Assembly: GCA_029449235.1 (NCBI GenBank)
Contig: JANATG010000006.1
Span: 2,232,001 to 2,296,000, forward strand
Length of the DNA: 64,000 bases
Source: Linnemannia schmuckeri
Taxonomy: Eukaryota > Mortierellomycota > Mortierellomycetes > Mortierellales > Mortierellaceae
Reading direction: 5' to 3'
Below, one piece after another: positions 37,970 to 50,085 of this stretch (its first letter is position 1; the number at the start of each line of letters is the position of its first letter). Made by a program: the position numbers and the translations under genes. The notes under the pieces were generated by a model, which was not told where the DNA came from, did not search any database, and worked only from the letters and a program-made list of their open reading frames with translations.

Positions 37970-40900
37970 TTTGTATGCAAGTGAAGTGGAGGCGGGAGTT
38001 TCATTTTGTTTTCTGTTGTATAGAAAAAAAAAGGAGACGAATGCACGCCAGGATGGCGCTTACATACGCAAATCGGAGCGGACTGGGGTTGTACCCTTTC
38101 TGTCACCTGTAATTCATCCCCGATGAGGGATTCCATCTAGTCTTTCCTTTTGCTTTTTGGTTTCCCTCAGTCCATAAACTGGTACAGGATGGTATCATTG
38201 CCTATGTATCTTTCTCCTTGTTTGTTCTGTTTTCCTTGCAGAAACCCATTTTCTTTCATCACCTGTTTATTCTTCATCTGTTTAACGAAATACACGGGGG
38301 AAGTGAGTGGCAGCAGCCGTCTGACTACTATCTATCTTCAAGGACAATCTTCATGAAGAGATGACAATGAACAAGCCTTATATTGATCTAGTGGGCTGAG
38401 GGATGAAGGAAGTGCTCACCATTATCATTATGGTGTGCTATGAGGAAATGGACCAATTTATGACGGGAGCCTTGTTTTCCTCTTTCTTCGTTTTGTTTGT
38501 CATGTCATGACACGTCCCACTCTATAGTCCATTTTACCTGGCTGGCTGGGCCTAAGGTCCAAAACTCCCGCTCGCTTCGATCAGAGCATTTCTTTTTCAT
38601 TTCCATGGACTGTTCTGTACTTTCTATTTTCTTGACTCCCGAGAGTACAATTATTATACAAACTACATACAACATGAGTTCCTCTTTGGCTTCATTTCAA
38701 CCTTCTTTCAACCCCCATATCCTCTCCCTTCCAGCTCTTTCGATATTGCATGTTTTCTTGCTGTTGTTATTGTCGCAATTGAGGACGGATATTACAACGG
38801 TGCCTGTTCTCGCGTTATTTTCACCTCTATCCCCCCCCCCCCTCTCTCTCTTCTCTTCCAGTCAGTCTATGTATTTGTTGGGTTGGGTCGTTTGGTTATT
38901 GCGTACAACGGACAAAAAAGGGGACGGAAAGGAAGGAGAGACAGAAACGAAAGGAAGACATAAAAAAGTCAAGTGTGTCGCGAAACAGTGTACTTCCTCC
39001 TTTGGTTGTGCGGTTAGTGCCTTTGTGCCCCTCTTTATCTGATGATTGTAATTCAACTAGTAACTAGGGTTTTAAAAGGCAAGAGGCAGAAAGAAAGGGG
39101 TCAAGGCAAAGAATGGATAGGAGAAGAGGGATAAGAAAAAGCGAAAGAAAGGGGCATGCAATATGCGAGGCAGAGTTGTGGCGAAAACAAAAAGTGGCCT
39201 GTGTGTTTATGCCTCTTTCATTTTTTTGTTTTTGTTGATGGTGTGAGTGTGCGTTGGTAAGGGTTCGTTTTATCTTGCACGACACCACACGACCTTGTGT
39301 AAGAAGAAAACAAGAAGCTTGGAATTGGCTTGAGAGCAAATATGTGTAAAGGTCGGGAGAACGGGAAAAAGTTTTCTTCTTTTGTTTCCTTGTTGACGAT
39401 GAAAAAAAAAGTTTCATTCTTCACCTCAGCAGTGAGCAACTGAAGGGGAAAGGAAGAGACGTCGCCCATGGGAATAAAGGTTATGAGACGAATGCAAAGA
39501 ACATCGTGTATGGGCTTTCTCTTCCTCATTGGATGCCCTCGGATTTTCTATCGAGGATCGGATGATTTTTTTTAGTAAACAGGAGCTACAAAACAAGTGT
39601 GGAAGTGAAGACAAATGGTGCAAAAGGCAAGAAGAAGAAGCGACAATGGCTCGACTGGCTCATCCCCTCTTGCCCATTCCACCCTTTCTCCTTTTCGCAA
39701 TCGTCCCTTTGTGTATCCATGGGTGTGATTGCAGGGTTTCTTCTGTTGTTTTCTTTGTTTGTTTTTATGTAAGGAACAAGGAAAACAGGGAAAGCGGGGC
39801 AGTGGGAAGGACGGGACAGGATGGGCTGGCTGTTCTGTCCTGTACAGGCGCAGGACAGGATGACAAAAGAAAACAAAAAAGGACACGATCCACCTACCCA
39901 TTGCATGCGCCATACTCACACGACACCTTTCTAGACTCTCGCAATGTAGTGTGCATGGTAGTACGCATGGCATCCATCCATCCATCCCATCCCATCAATT
40001 CACCCCCTGTTGCATTGCTTTGCTTTGCAGTTCCTTTTTCTTGGTTCTGTTCTGTAGCTCGTTTTATTTTTATTTCTTTCGCTTTTCTTTCCCCTTTCAC
40101 ATTCACTGCATAACATCCTTGCATTTTGTTGCACATCCACATTGCTACTTATCTCGGATCCTTTTTCTTGTCTATCAATCCTTCTCTCTTTTGTTTTCTA
40201 TTCCCTTCTCGTCCCCTTTCCTCTCTTCAATCCTCTCCTTCCTTTTTGCTTTTTTCTACTTCATTGACAGAACGATACACTGGACAGAGTATGTCTGAGT
40301 CTGGCGTTGGTACTTTTTGGCTTCTTGCTCGTTTCCTTTGGGTTGGAGCTCTTAATTGCAGTTTCGTTCAGTCGAACCTTTCTTTCCTTTTCTTCGTGAA
40401 GGCGAGACGGAATTGTCCCCTTTTCCTCCTATCTCCTCCTTGCTATTTAGAAAAAAGAATCAAAATCATCTAACTCAGTTTTTTCTTTTCTTTCTTCATC
40501 TCAGGAGCAACATCGCCATACAGCATTTCCTTGGTTTTCCCAGCAGAGCATTTCGCCTATTGGACAATCTTCGAGGTAACGCAATCAATATAAGCCAAGA
40601 GCGGCATTTTTTTCGGGAAATACTTGTCAAGATGGACAGCAAGAAGGAAGGCCATGTTGGGACCATGGGCCATGGACCACGGACAGTGGACGACAGAGGC
40701 GGATGATGCAGCAATCGATCATAATTGGTCCCCTCACCCACGCCTCAATTTTTTCATTTCCCGTTCATCTTGCTCATTTCCCCCCCCCTTCGCTTTAGCC
40801 TTGAGGGAGGTAAAGCGAAAAGGAGGAATCGGATATGTAGAGTCCATCTGGCGACGGAAAGCAACACGCGGATGATGGAAGATGAAAGAGACAAAAAATT

Positions 40901-41579
40901 AGAGATACATGGACAACGGACCCGGACCATTCACAGTCATGACGGTGCGATGATGTCCATGGCGAACAATGCTGGTTTGCTGTTGCACAACCTTTTGTTC
41001 GTCTGGCCCTAGGCTCGTGGCCCTCATCGCCTGTCATATGTGGCAGAAATAAGAAAGGAAGGTGCGACGGTCTGTTTGTTGTTGTGAATTGCCCACTATC
41101 AATCGCTATGGTGGGTGTGGGAATTCTAGGGAACACAAGAGACGAAAAAGTCTAGATCCTTATGAAAACGGAAGGGTGGTCCAAGCAAAGATCGCATGTG
41201 AATCGAATCCTATCTATTGCCTTGTGAATCGAATCCTAACAATTGCCTTCTTTCTCTTGTCTTTTCTCTTCACTTCATCATCATTCACTTTCTTCAATAC
41301 TGGACGGATTATTCCCCATCTTTCTCTGACTCCCTCTTCTTCCTTCGTCTACGATGCCGCCCTTCAAATTCTTTCCCTGTTGAAAAACACAGCCCCTACC
41401 CTGCTTGATCCGTACCTATCACATACAACTGCCTCTCCCTCTTTCTTGATCGGTACTCAACCACCTCCCTACTCTCTTTTCTATTCTAAAAACAACAACA
41501 ACAACAACAGCAACAACAACAACAACAACAAAGAAACAAACAAACAAGCAACAAAGTGAACCACTACCACCCACAGCAA
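37889..41579. other. Intergenic or long intron upstream of the VTC gene
   Basis: About 3.7 kb. It begins at a GTAAGT donor and includes a T37 tract (37931-37967). A frame at 38497-39042 contains two hydrophobic segments (ATG at 38672 in frame) but low-complexity surroundings; I do not call it. The last 370 bases have the CT-rich then CAA-rich composition of a leader. They contain a nine-codon upstream frame near 41354 (ATGCCGCCC...). Confidence 0.45.
41197..41249 (+). repeat. Tandem duplication of a 26-base unit
   Basis: TGTGAATCGAATCCTA followed by a TATTGCCTT/AATTGCCTT tail occurs twice in a row, about 330 bases before the VTC start codon. It is a possible duplicated regulatory site; its function is unknown. 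Confidence 0.75.
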
Positions 41580-44500
41580 ATGAAATTCGGCTCACAGCTC
41601 AAGGCAAACCGCGCTCCTCATTGGAAGTACCACTTTGTCGACTATGATGGTCTCAAGGCCCACCTTAAGTCCAGGAGTCACGAGAGAGACTTTATAGACC
41701 AGGATGAGGCTGACTTTATCAAGCTGTTGAATGCCGAGCTCGAAAAGGTAAACTATACTATAGCACAACAAGAAAAAAGGAGAGTTCTCCATCATGCCAT
41801 TTTGTGGTCGCAATGTTTTTGTTTTTCTGGCGCTCTAGTGCATAGACTTGACTAAAATAGCGTTTCTCATGATGACCCTGCCTAACCCCTTTCTATCACT
41901 TTTTTCACTTTCGCTTACTTGTTTGTCTTTCGCTCACCCCCTGTTTTCCTTGGTTGGTGCGCACTGTACGCATTTTCTTTTCCTTTCCTTTCCTTTCCTT
42001 TCCTTTCCTTTCCTTTCCTGTCCTTCCCTGTATTCTCCTTTCTGTCCAATTGAATTTAGGTTGCATCATTTCAAACAATGAAGTTGGGCGAGGTCCAAAG
42101 GAGGACCGAGCACTGCGAGTTCACAATCCGACAGCACCAGTTGCCGTCTGGCAAGTCGTCTGAGAAACTCACACTGGCATCCTTCGTCGTGACAGAATCC
42201 GAGATCAACAAGATTACCCAGGACTTGCAAGACCTGGCCCACTTCCAGCGCCTCAATTACACTGCCTTCCTCAAGATCATCAAGAAGCATGACAAGCACA
42301 CTGGCTTCACACTCCGCGCCCATTTTATGAACTTTCAGCTCAACAGCTTCCCTTTTCACAAAGAAAGCTTTGCCCCCCTCGTCAGCCGCCTCTCGACCCT
42401 CTACAACATTGTCCGCACAGGAACCGCACCAGTAGTCACCAAGGCTCAGTCGATCGATTCGGAAGAAGATGAGGAACTGGAGCGCCCGGGTTGCATATCC
42501 AAGAAGACTGCCTTCTGGGTGCACCCCGACAGTATCATGGATCTCAAGATGTTGATTCTCAAGTATCTGCCTCTGGTTGTCTACGAGCCTACGCCCGCCC
42601 TGAACTCTTCCCATCGTTCGACCACTCAACTGAGCTCCTACCTTGCCAGCGAGAGCCCCGTCTCGACCGTCTATCTGGACAATGCTGACTTTGCTCTTTA
42701 TATGTCTCAGGTGGAACATCGAGACCGCAGCGAGACGATCCGTCTCCGATGGTATGGTTCTGAGCAGAAGCAGATGTGGGTCGAGCACCAGCAGCGGAGT
42801 ATCCAATCGAATAATGGACCATCATCGTCCTCGTCGTCATCGTCCTCTTCGTCGTCACCGCCTTCCTCCAACCTGGATGAGCCTATTGTGACCAAGCATC
42901 GGTTTCAAATCAAGACCAAGAATGTTCCCAAGCTCCTTCAAGGATCGGCCAAAATCGACAAGATGCTGGAGCAGTTGCGTCTGGCAGGACAAAAGACAGA
43001 TCAGGAGATTCAAGAGTTTGAAGCGTCGACCCGGATTGTTCAGTCTCGGATCAAGAAGCGTGGACTCCAGCCTGTGATCCAGACCTTCTTCAACAGGACG
43101 GCCTTCCAGGTGCCTGGCGATGCCCGTGTCCGGATTACGATTGATACAGATGTGGTCATGGTCCGTGAAAAGGCATTGGAGCCTTCCGATCTGTTTGAGC
43201 GTCCCTGGGTTCCAACAGAGTTGCAGGCAGAGAACTACCCCTTCTCCCAGGTGCCCGAACACAACATTGTCCGATTCCCCTATGCGATCATGCAAATCCG
43301 GACGTTGACAGAGCCCCAGGAGGAGATCCCCAGCTGGGTTGATACCATTGGACAGAGCCACTTGGTCGAAATGGTGCCTAACTTTACCAAGGACCAGCAT
43401 GCGATTGCCACCTTGTACGAGTCCCGTGTGGGGCTTTTGCCATTCTGGGTAAGACATCCCCTTCCTTTTTTTTTTTTGGTCTCATCCTTTTCGTCGTTTT
43501 TTTTTGTTATCGTCCAGCTGGATATTTTTTAACATAGTCTCTTTGCTCATTTTGTTTCATTTGTAGTTGTCTGATATGGATCGTGATATCCGCAAGCCTG
43601 CAATGTTGACGGGCGGATTCTCTCATCACTCATCTCTTCAGGATTCCAACTCCAACTCGGGATCCAACGATACCATAACATCCGGAGGATCGACCGATGC
43701 AACCACGGTCTCTGATTCTGGCTCGCCCTCTTCTCCCCTCAGAAAGTCAAGCGGAAAGAATGGATCTTCCTCAAAGTCTTCCCCTCGTCGTTCTGGTTCT
43801 TCTAGCAAGAACACTGCCCAGGATCAGGACACTTATACCCCACCGGGCGTGACGTTTGATGAGGAAGTCCAGGATCTAGTGGCCGTCTCGCGGATGATGA
43901 TTGAGCGTCAGGAAGGAGCAGAGGCTGCGTTTGTCGATGCTCAAAAGAAGAAGAACGGTCCTCCTCCATTGCCTAAGGTGACCCGCCCTGTGATCAGCTG
44001 TCTGAAGAAAAAGGGATCAGATACCAGCCTGCAGAGCCGGAACGGACGGTACGAGCCTGGATTCCGGAATGGAGGTGTCAGTGAAGGGTATGGCTCCTCC
44101 TCGTCGGCTTCTTCGACAGCATCGTCGCCTACTTCCTCGTCCAGGAAGAGAAGAAAGCGTGTGACGTTCAAGAAGAGCACTGCCCGTCGATGGTTCGATC
44201 ACTTGTCTGGCTGGATCCCCTTTATGAGCTCGCGATCGGGATACGATAGTCTGGACGATCTTGAATCACAACAGCAGCACCATCAAGTGGAAGAAGACGA
44301 GTCCTTCTGGAACAATCTATTCAGCAGCAGGACCCACTACTACTATGGCAGCTCGGGACATCGATACAGTGTGAGCTCGTTAATGTGGACCGGCCTATCG
44401 GTTGTCAATCTCGGACTGCTGTTTGTCGGCCTGGTCCTTGCGCTGATGAACCTGGGCGATGGTATTGGTATGGAGGCGGCGTCGATCTTTTTAGTGGTCA

Positions 44501-44850
44501 GCTGTCTCTGCATGGGCACCTCTGTCTGGGCACACTTGATCCGTATGGATGGCCGGAACCGCGGTGAGAACGATGATGATGAGCAGGATCCGGATGTGAT
44601 GCCTTACTCGACGACGTGCATCAGCACCAAGAACAATGTTAATGAGCGGACGGGACTCCTGTCGAGGTCCAACTCTTCTTCGAGTGTTACAACGCAACAG
44701 CAGTATCAGCGTCGGTCGTCGTTGTTCAAGACTCGATGGGTCCGGACTCGTCTGTTGCCTGTGGTGACGTTCCTGTGTCTGGTTGTTGTTGTTGGGCTGA
44801 ACGCCCTTGCGCGTGCCTACCCTACCAGCGAGGAGATCGGATCTGATTAA
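41580..44850 (+). CDS. Vacuolar transporter chaperone (VTC) complex subunit, VTC2/VTC3-like
   Basis: Three exons, 41580-41747, 42060-43448 and 43567-44850, in phase 0, give 946 residues. The SPX domain starts at Met1 (MKFGSQLKANRAPHWKYHFV) and includes the lysine-rich inositol-pyrophosphate-binding helix at about 128-136 (KIIKKHDKH). A polyphosphate-polymerase-like tunnel domain follows, about 208-500, with IRLRWYG (R283, R285) and RTAFQVPGDARVRITIDTD near 401-419. The C-terminus has three VTC1-like helices (about 790-813, 823-843, 914-933). VTC makes polyphosphate from ATP at the vacuole membrane and passes it into the lumen. Here the VERK motif of catalytic Vtc4 reads VEHQ, and the metal-binding Glu of its LEVK/LEIK strand reads Gln (MQIRT, near 468). 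A 12-Ser insert lies beside it. The protein is also longer than yeast Vtc4, so an accessory VTC2/3 subunit fits best. Confidence 0.92.
41979..42019 (+). repeat. (TTTCC)8 pentanucleotide repeat in VTC intron 1
   Basis: About eight copies end 40 bases before the TTGAATTTAG acceptor of exon 2 and form most of its pyrimidine tract. Length variation could affect splicing of the SPX coding region. Confidence 0.9.
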
Positions 44851-45066
44851 GTTTCTTGTTCTCTTCTCTTTCTTTGTCTTCTTTGTTCAATCTTTTTTGC
44901 TTTCTTTTGTTTTTTTTTTATTCTTTGCATATATACATACACACATACCACCAAAAAAACAAAAGACTCATTCCCCATCCCCATCCCCCCAGCATTCACA
45001 TCTTCGTTTGCCTCTTTTCCCTTTACACATTTGTAACATAGTTCCTCCTCCTCTCCCTCATACCAA

Positions 45067-45072
45067 AATAAA
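45067..45072 (+). terminator. Candidate polyadenylation signal of the VTC gene
   Basis: AATAAA, 217 bases past the VTC stop codon and about 250 bases before the next start codon on the same strand. It is placed by motif and spacing only. Confidence 0.4.
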
Positions 45073-45321
45073 TCCACAACACTTTTGCATACATCCCATG
45101 CGTTCCTAAATGATGGCTCTTGTGCTTTCCTGCCGTCAACACTTTGACTGAGATTTTCTTTTAGTGGCAATTGCCAATTATGGGAGGACAGTCACTATTA
45201 TGGGAGTCAAAGCTCCGCCCAAAGGTTGACTGTCAACGTTTTTTTTGCTTTTTTCTTTTCTTGTTTCGGCATTTCATTCACTTCCTCAGGAACAAAGGAA
45301 TAAAGGAACAAAGGAAGGGGC

Positions 45322-47332
45322 ATGCTTGGTTTTCACGGACTGCGACAGATTCAGCGCTTGGCACTCTTTCCTCCTCTTTCTCACAGGACAACATCCACCC
45401 TCTTGCGCACGATCACACCAACCTCCATCGCTTCTTCTTGGCTCCATAAGCATCAGCAACAGATTCACCAGCGGACATTTATGACAAATAGCTATAATAT
45501 GGCTTTGGAAGTTCAGGAACAGTTACACCAGCTGCAATTGCAGGATACGGCTATTGAAGGAGAAGCAGCAGTGGCTGGAGGAAGTGTTGAGTCAACAGTG
45601 TTGACGTCGGCGTCGGGACGGCCGGTGAATCCTCGTCGGATCCCGATGCCTATTGCCGTGGCGCCCATGGTCGACGTTACCACCTCTGTAAGTCATTCTT
45701 TTCATTACAACACTCAGCCGAACAACTTAACCAGCCTGTTGCTTGACTCTTGGCCCCCACAATCGAAGCGACTCATTTCACTTATTATCAACCTTTACCT
45801 TATTATCTCATCTCGTATTTTTATCATTTAATAGCACTTCCTGAAGTTATGCCAAATTATCTCCCCAAATTTCACACTTTACACAGAAATGATTCACTGC
45901 AACGCTCTAGTCTACAACCCAAAAGACCTATTCAACTTCTTTGGCGAGCCCTGGGAGGGAAAAGTTGTGCAGTTGGGTGGGTCTGAACTGGAGCCCATGG
46001 CCAAAGCTGCGCTTTTAGTCCAGGAAAATGGATACAAGGAACTTAACCTCAATGGTACGTTTTTTTTTGTCTCTTTCGTGTTTTGTTCAGGATAGGTAGT
46101 GATCATAGTTCAGGGGGGGGGGGGGGGGGGGGAGGGGGGAGGGAGAGGAGGACTAATTGGAGAGTGAAGCATGGGAATAGACTGCTGCGGATCAACCTAA
46201 AGACAAGAAAGGTTAAACCAACCATTTATTGTCTATTATTGAACTAGTGGGCTGCCCGAGTCCGAGGGTGCAGAAGGGTGCCTTTGGAGCCGTGCTGATG
46301 AAGACCCCGCAGACCGTCGTCAATATTATTCAAGAAATGATTAAAGTTGGCGTCAAGATCCCTATCACCGTCAAGTGCCGAATCGGTGTCGATAATCTTG
46401 ATTCCTATGAACACCTTTGCGACTTTATTAGGCTAATTTCTACCATGACACCCGTGACTCATTTCATTGTCCATGCGCGCAAATGCTGGCTCAAGGGCTT
46501 ATCGCCTAAACAGAACCGGAGTGTTCCACCTTTGAAATATGAAGTCGTCTACCAGGTACCACACTATTTACAGCAATTTGCTTTAATCGGAGGCTCTTAC
46601 TAACTAATTATTTCGTCCGCAAGAAAAAGGGTCGACTAAGATATTTAACAACTATTTTTTTCCTTTGATGATGCTGATGCAAAACGTGCAATTTTTAGCT
46701 GGCAAAGGATTTTCCACATCTGACGATCACGATCAATGGAGGGTTCAATACGACCCAGCAGATCAAGGAGCAGCTCGAGCTGGTTGACGGAATCATGATT
46801 GGACGTGAAGTCATGGATCGACCCATGTTCCTTGCAAAAGTCGATGCCGGTAAGGGATATAGAACAAAACACCCCGCCCCTCGATCCCAAACTTGGCAAA
46901 AAAAACTATTCCACAATCTCACAAGTTTCAGGTAAACTAACACCCGCCTTGCAACTTCCTTTCCTTTCTCTTCAATTTTCATTCTCCGTCGTAGCATACC
47001 ACAAGATACCAGCATCGGAATTGAAATCAACCGAAGAAATCATCGACGAGTACCTGGAATACGTGCTAACAGAACACACACGCGGAACACCACATTCAAA
47101 CGCGGTCGTGATGGCACCGCTGAAAATGCTCTATGGCGGACGGAGAGGCCGCGAGTACCGTCGTCGTCTGGCTGCCACTATCCTACCGAAGACCAAACCC
47201 CTCCCGGATATTGTCCGTGATGTGCGTCTCATGCTGGAAGAGATGGATTTCAATAGCTCTGCTTCTGAGGCCGAAGTTGAGTCGGACAATGAGGATGGTG
47301 AGTCGTCCAAGGCGGTTTCCGGATGTGTATGA
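45322..47332 (+). CDS. tRNA-dihydrouridine synthase, bacterial DusA type, possibly mitochondrial
   Basis: Five exons, 45322-45687, 45835-46054, 46248-46555, 46699-46849 and 46995-47332, all in phase, give 460 residues. The enzyme reduces uridine in the tRNA D-loop using FMN and NADPH. Hallmarks in order: MPIAVAPMVDVTTSHF (start of the FMN barrel), LYTEMIHCNALV, VVQLGGSELEPMA, NLNVGCPSPRVQKGAFGAVL with the catalytic Cys at about 198, ITVKCRIGVDNLDSYEHLCDF, HARKCWLKGLSPKQNR, INGGF and MIGREVMDRP (flavin phosphate site). The VQKGAFGA and WLKGLSPKQNR blocks follow E. coli DusA rather than the usual eukaryotic Dus1-4 families. Residues 1-52 are rich in Arg, Ser, Thr and His with no acidic residue, like a mitochondrial presequence; an internal ATG at 45481 could make a cytosolic form. 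The acidic tail (EVESDNEDGESS) is extra. Its 3' end faces the KH gene. Confidence 0.92.
46113..46132 (+). repeat. G20 homopolymer in intron 2 of the DusA-like gene
   Basis: Twenty G residues followed by AGGGGGGAGGG, within the intron 46055-46247. The transcript strand is G-rich here, so an RNA quadruplex inside the intron is possible. Confidence 0.92.
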
Positions 47333-47474
47333 GTAGACAATAATTTAGACTGTACAATATATTTTTGCATTCGCAACCTCTACAGAATCCTATCATGTGT
47401 GCGTACGTAACCATCCTCGATGAATCACAAGCATAACATAAAAAAGACAGGAAAGGATAGCAAAAAAAAAAAGC

Positions 47475-47480
47475 AATAAA
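47475..47480 (+). terminator. Candidate polyadenylation signal of the DusA-like gene
   Basis: AATAAA about 140 bases past the stop codon, preceded by an A-rich tract. It lies in the 326-base gap shared with the convergent KH gene. Confidence 0.45.
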
Positions 47481-47658
47481 ATTATTCAGCAACAAACTAC
47501 GGACCTACTCGCAAGGAAGCAAAAAAAGACAAATATAGGTTGCGATTCATTTCTCATAACCGTGTATATCTCCCTGTATCTCTCTTGCACTTTCTAACCT
47601 CCAAACGCAACTTGCAAACTCTTAGTCTCGCAGACACCATATCAACCCGACGTCATTT

Positions 47659-49110
47659 TTACTGACGGGCCTTCTCGCTCTCGAGACGCTGGTAGAGCAT
47701 GTAGATGGCCATCTGGTTGGACTCCGGGGTTCCGGTGATGGTGACCAGACGCTCGTTGGCGCCATTGTTCTGAGGCTCTGCAATCTTGATGTGCGATCCA
47801 GACATCTGACGGATCTCGTTGATCTTCGAACCACCCTTGCCGATCACGCTGCCGACCATATCGTTGGGAATGAAGATTTGCTGTGCGACAGAGCCGGGCC
47901 CACCGCTCATGCCTCCTGCACCGCCAGCGGCTCCTCCGCTACTTCCATATCCGCCATGACCGCCACTACCGCCACGCGACGACGAAGGGGGCATGTAGTC
48001 CTGACCGTATCCCATCCCACCGTGCGAGGGGTATCCTCCGTAGTAAGGCTGCTGGTGGTGATGGTGGGAGGACGAGCCATGGTGGGGCGGGTAACCGCCC
48101 ATGCCACCGGCAGGGGGGCCCTGGAAGGCACTGCGGCCCATGGGTCTGTAAGGAATCACGCTGGCGTTGCGATCACGCTCGCTGTGCTCCTGAAGGACAA
48201 CGCCGACGTGGTAGACGGCAATGTGGATGGCGTCAGGGACACCGGTAATCGTGATCGTGCGCTCGGTCGAGGCAGGCAAGATCTCCTCCGAAGCAACCAA
48301 ACGGGCACCAGAGGCCTCCTGAATCTCCTTGATCTTGGATCCCAACTTGCCAATCACAGAGCCCATGCGGTGGTGTGCAACCAACAAACGGATTGCTGTC
48401 GACTCTGTCTCGGGTGCTGCGTCAGGCTCAATGTGCTCAGCAATCACCTTCTGCGCGACCAACGAGTAGGCCTATAAGTTCATGAGAAAAGATGAAATAA
48501 CAGTAAGTCTCCAACATCGCGCCGAATCATCAATTTGTATGATAGGCGTCAAAAGGAAATAGTACCTTGGCGACGGTATCGAGGGGACCAGAGACGGTCA
48601 AGATACGCTCATAGGCACCGGGGATCATCTCAGAGATGGTGACCTTGGCTCCAGACTGCTCACGGATCTCGCTGACATTCTTACCAGACTTGCCGATAAT
48701 CACTCCAGCATCCTTGGTCGAAACAATCGACCTCAAAGCAGTGGTTGGTGGAATATCACCCTCGGCACCCTCAGCCTTGGCTCTCGCTAAAAAAAATGCA
48801 AAATAATATGAATTTAAATTAGCATACAAATTAAAATGTCATGAAACATGCAGGAATGCGTCTTTTCCATTACACATGCTCAACGGATCCAAAGAAAACG
48901 GCATAGAAAATATAAAAAACACCTACAGGCATCATCAGAGTTGCGACGACGGTGCTGGGGACGCTGAGGCGAAGAAGAGTTAGAGTCATTCACGGCGGCG
49001 CGCTTGTGGCGGCGATCCTCAGAGTCGGAATCGTTATCGTCTGAATCGTCGGTAGGCAAAGATCTCTTCTTCTCACGCTCTTCAACGCTGGTCTTTTCAG
49101 TGTCAGACAT
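47659..49110 (-). CDS. Three-KH-domain RNA-binding protein (PCBP/hnRNP K/Rnc1-Pbp2-like)
   Basis: Three exons read leftward: 49110-48927, 48786-48566 and 48471-47659; 405 residues. Donors are GCCT|GTAGGTG and AAG|GTAC; phases match at both junctions. An acidic/basic charged N-terminus of about 70 residues precedes KH1 (about 77-140, loop GVIIGKSGKNV), KH2 (about 162-228, loop GSVIGKLGSKI) and KH3 (332-400, loop GSVIGKGGSKI). All three carry an intact GxxG RNA-binding loop. Between KH2 and KH3 is a Gly/Tyr/His-rich low-complexity linker of about 100 residues. This is the architecture of poly(C)-binding proteins and of yeast Pbp2/Hek2 and fission yeast Rnc1, which bind mRNA and control stability, localisation or translation. 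The leader before the ATG is CA-rich. The gene is convergent with the DusA-like gene, 326 bases apart. Confidence 0.93.
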
Positions 49111-49689
49111 GATGTGTATGTGTGTGTGGTAGTGTTAAAAAAGGGGGTAAGGGTGCGCGCGTTCGTTAACTTGTGTAAGGTTAGACTTCTGGAGATGTGT
49201 GAAGTGTGATAGGCCTGGAAGGGACGGATATGGACGGTAAGGTCGGATGAGATGATGGGGTTTTAGACTCTAGAGTTGTTTGTTTTCCCCCAGGTGGACA
49301 TGAGGAAGAGACATGGACGATGCAGATAAAGATAGAGAGAAAAGAGAGAGGAAACAGGAGGATGGAGGTAAGGGTTTTGTGTGTGAGCAGGGCATTTGTG
49401 TTGTTTCGTTGACTTGTTTGAGCGTGGAATAGAAGTGAAAAAGAAAACAGATCAAAAGGGTGACCCAAGCCTTCGAAAGCGAAACGCGAAAGAAAAAGAG
49501 GATGAGAAAGAGTAGAAAGAAAGGATGAACGAGAGGAGACGAAGGAGAGTAGAGCGAGCCAGCGAGCGAGAGCGTGAAAAGAAGACCGAGATAACCACCG
49601 ATCTGCCATCAGTGTTAGTCGGTGTAGGAGACCCGTATCGTTTGTTTGCTTGTTTTGTTTGTTTGTTTGTCGAGTGTGTCCGACAGTTC

Positions 49690-50085
49690 TTCTCGGTTAT
49701 CGACCTCGATCGAGTCCAAGGAGTAGAGATATCTATGGTCTCCGCCAAAGAAAAGCATCTCCAAGGCGAGATTGGGTGCTGGATCTCAAGAGCAAAAGAA
49801 TATTGCTACCACAATCATGCTTCGGCGGCGCTTGGATCCAGATAGGCTTTCACACCAGACAAGCCACGGTGAGTGTCTTTTCTTGTAGACGGCACTTAGG
49901 GAGGCGCTTGGAACGAGCCAGTTCGCTGTCGCTGGCTTTCGGTCAGGCGAGCACTCTCCCGGAACGACAAAAAGTGTTTGGTCGCCTCCTTGTGCTTCTG
50001 CTAAAGACCGTTGATCAGCACCACCGCTGTGCCTCCGCCATTGTCATCGGGAGGTATATTATGTTGATCCAAAATAGCTCAAAGT
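49690..50085. other. GC-balanced island with broken coding-like frames
   Basis: This patch is visibly richer in G and C than the AT-rich repeats around it, and one + strand frame stays open through it (…RRHLGRRLERASSLSLAFGQ…). A CACG|GTGAGTG donor-like site lies at about 49870. No protein family is recognisable and alternative frames break at stops. It may be a relic exon or an upstream exon of an unrecognised gene. Confidence 0.2.

Noticed and set aside
38497..39042. 181-codon + strand frame with hydrophobic segments
   Set aside because: It starts at a non-ATG codon, and the ATG-bounded part has low-complexity Ser/Leu composition with no domain or clear splice link to the upstream leader.
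40640..40700. ATGG/CCAT-rich palindromic patch with an ATG frame
   Set aside because: The frame ends quickly and the palindromes are short overlapping ACCATGG-type words.
42066..42806. 246-codon minus-strand frame
   Set aside because: Antisense shadow of the VTC exon 2.
47791..48477. 228-codon + strand frame
   Set aside because: Antisense shadow of the KH protein, whose codons give an open opposite frame.
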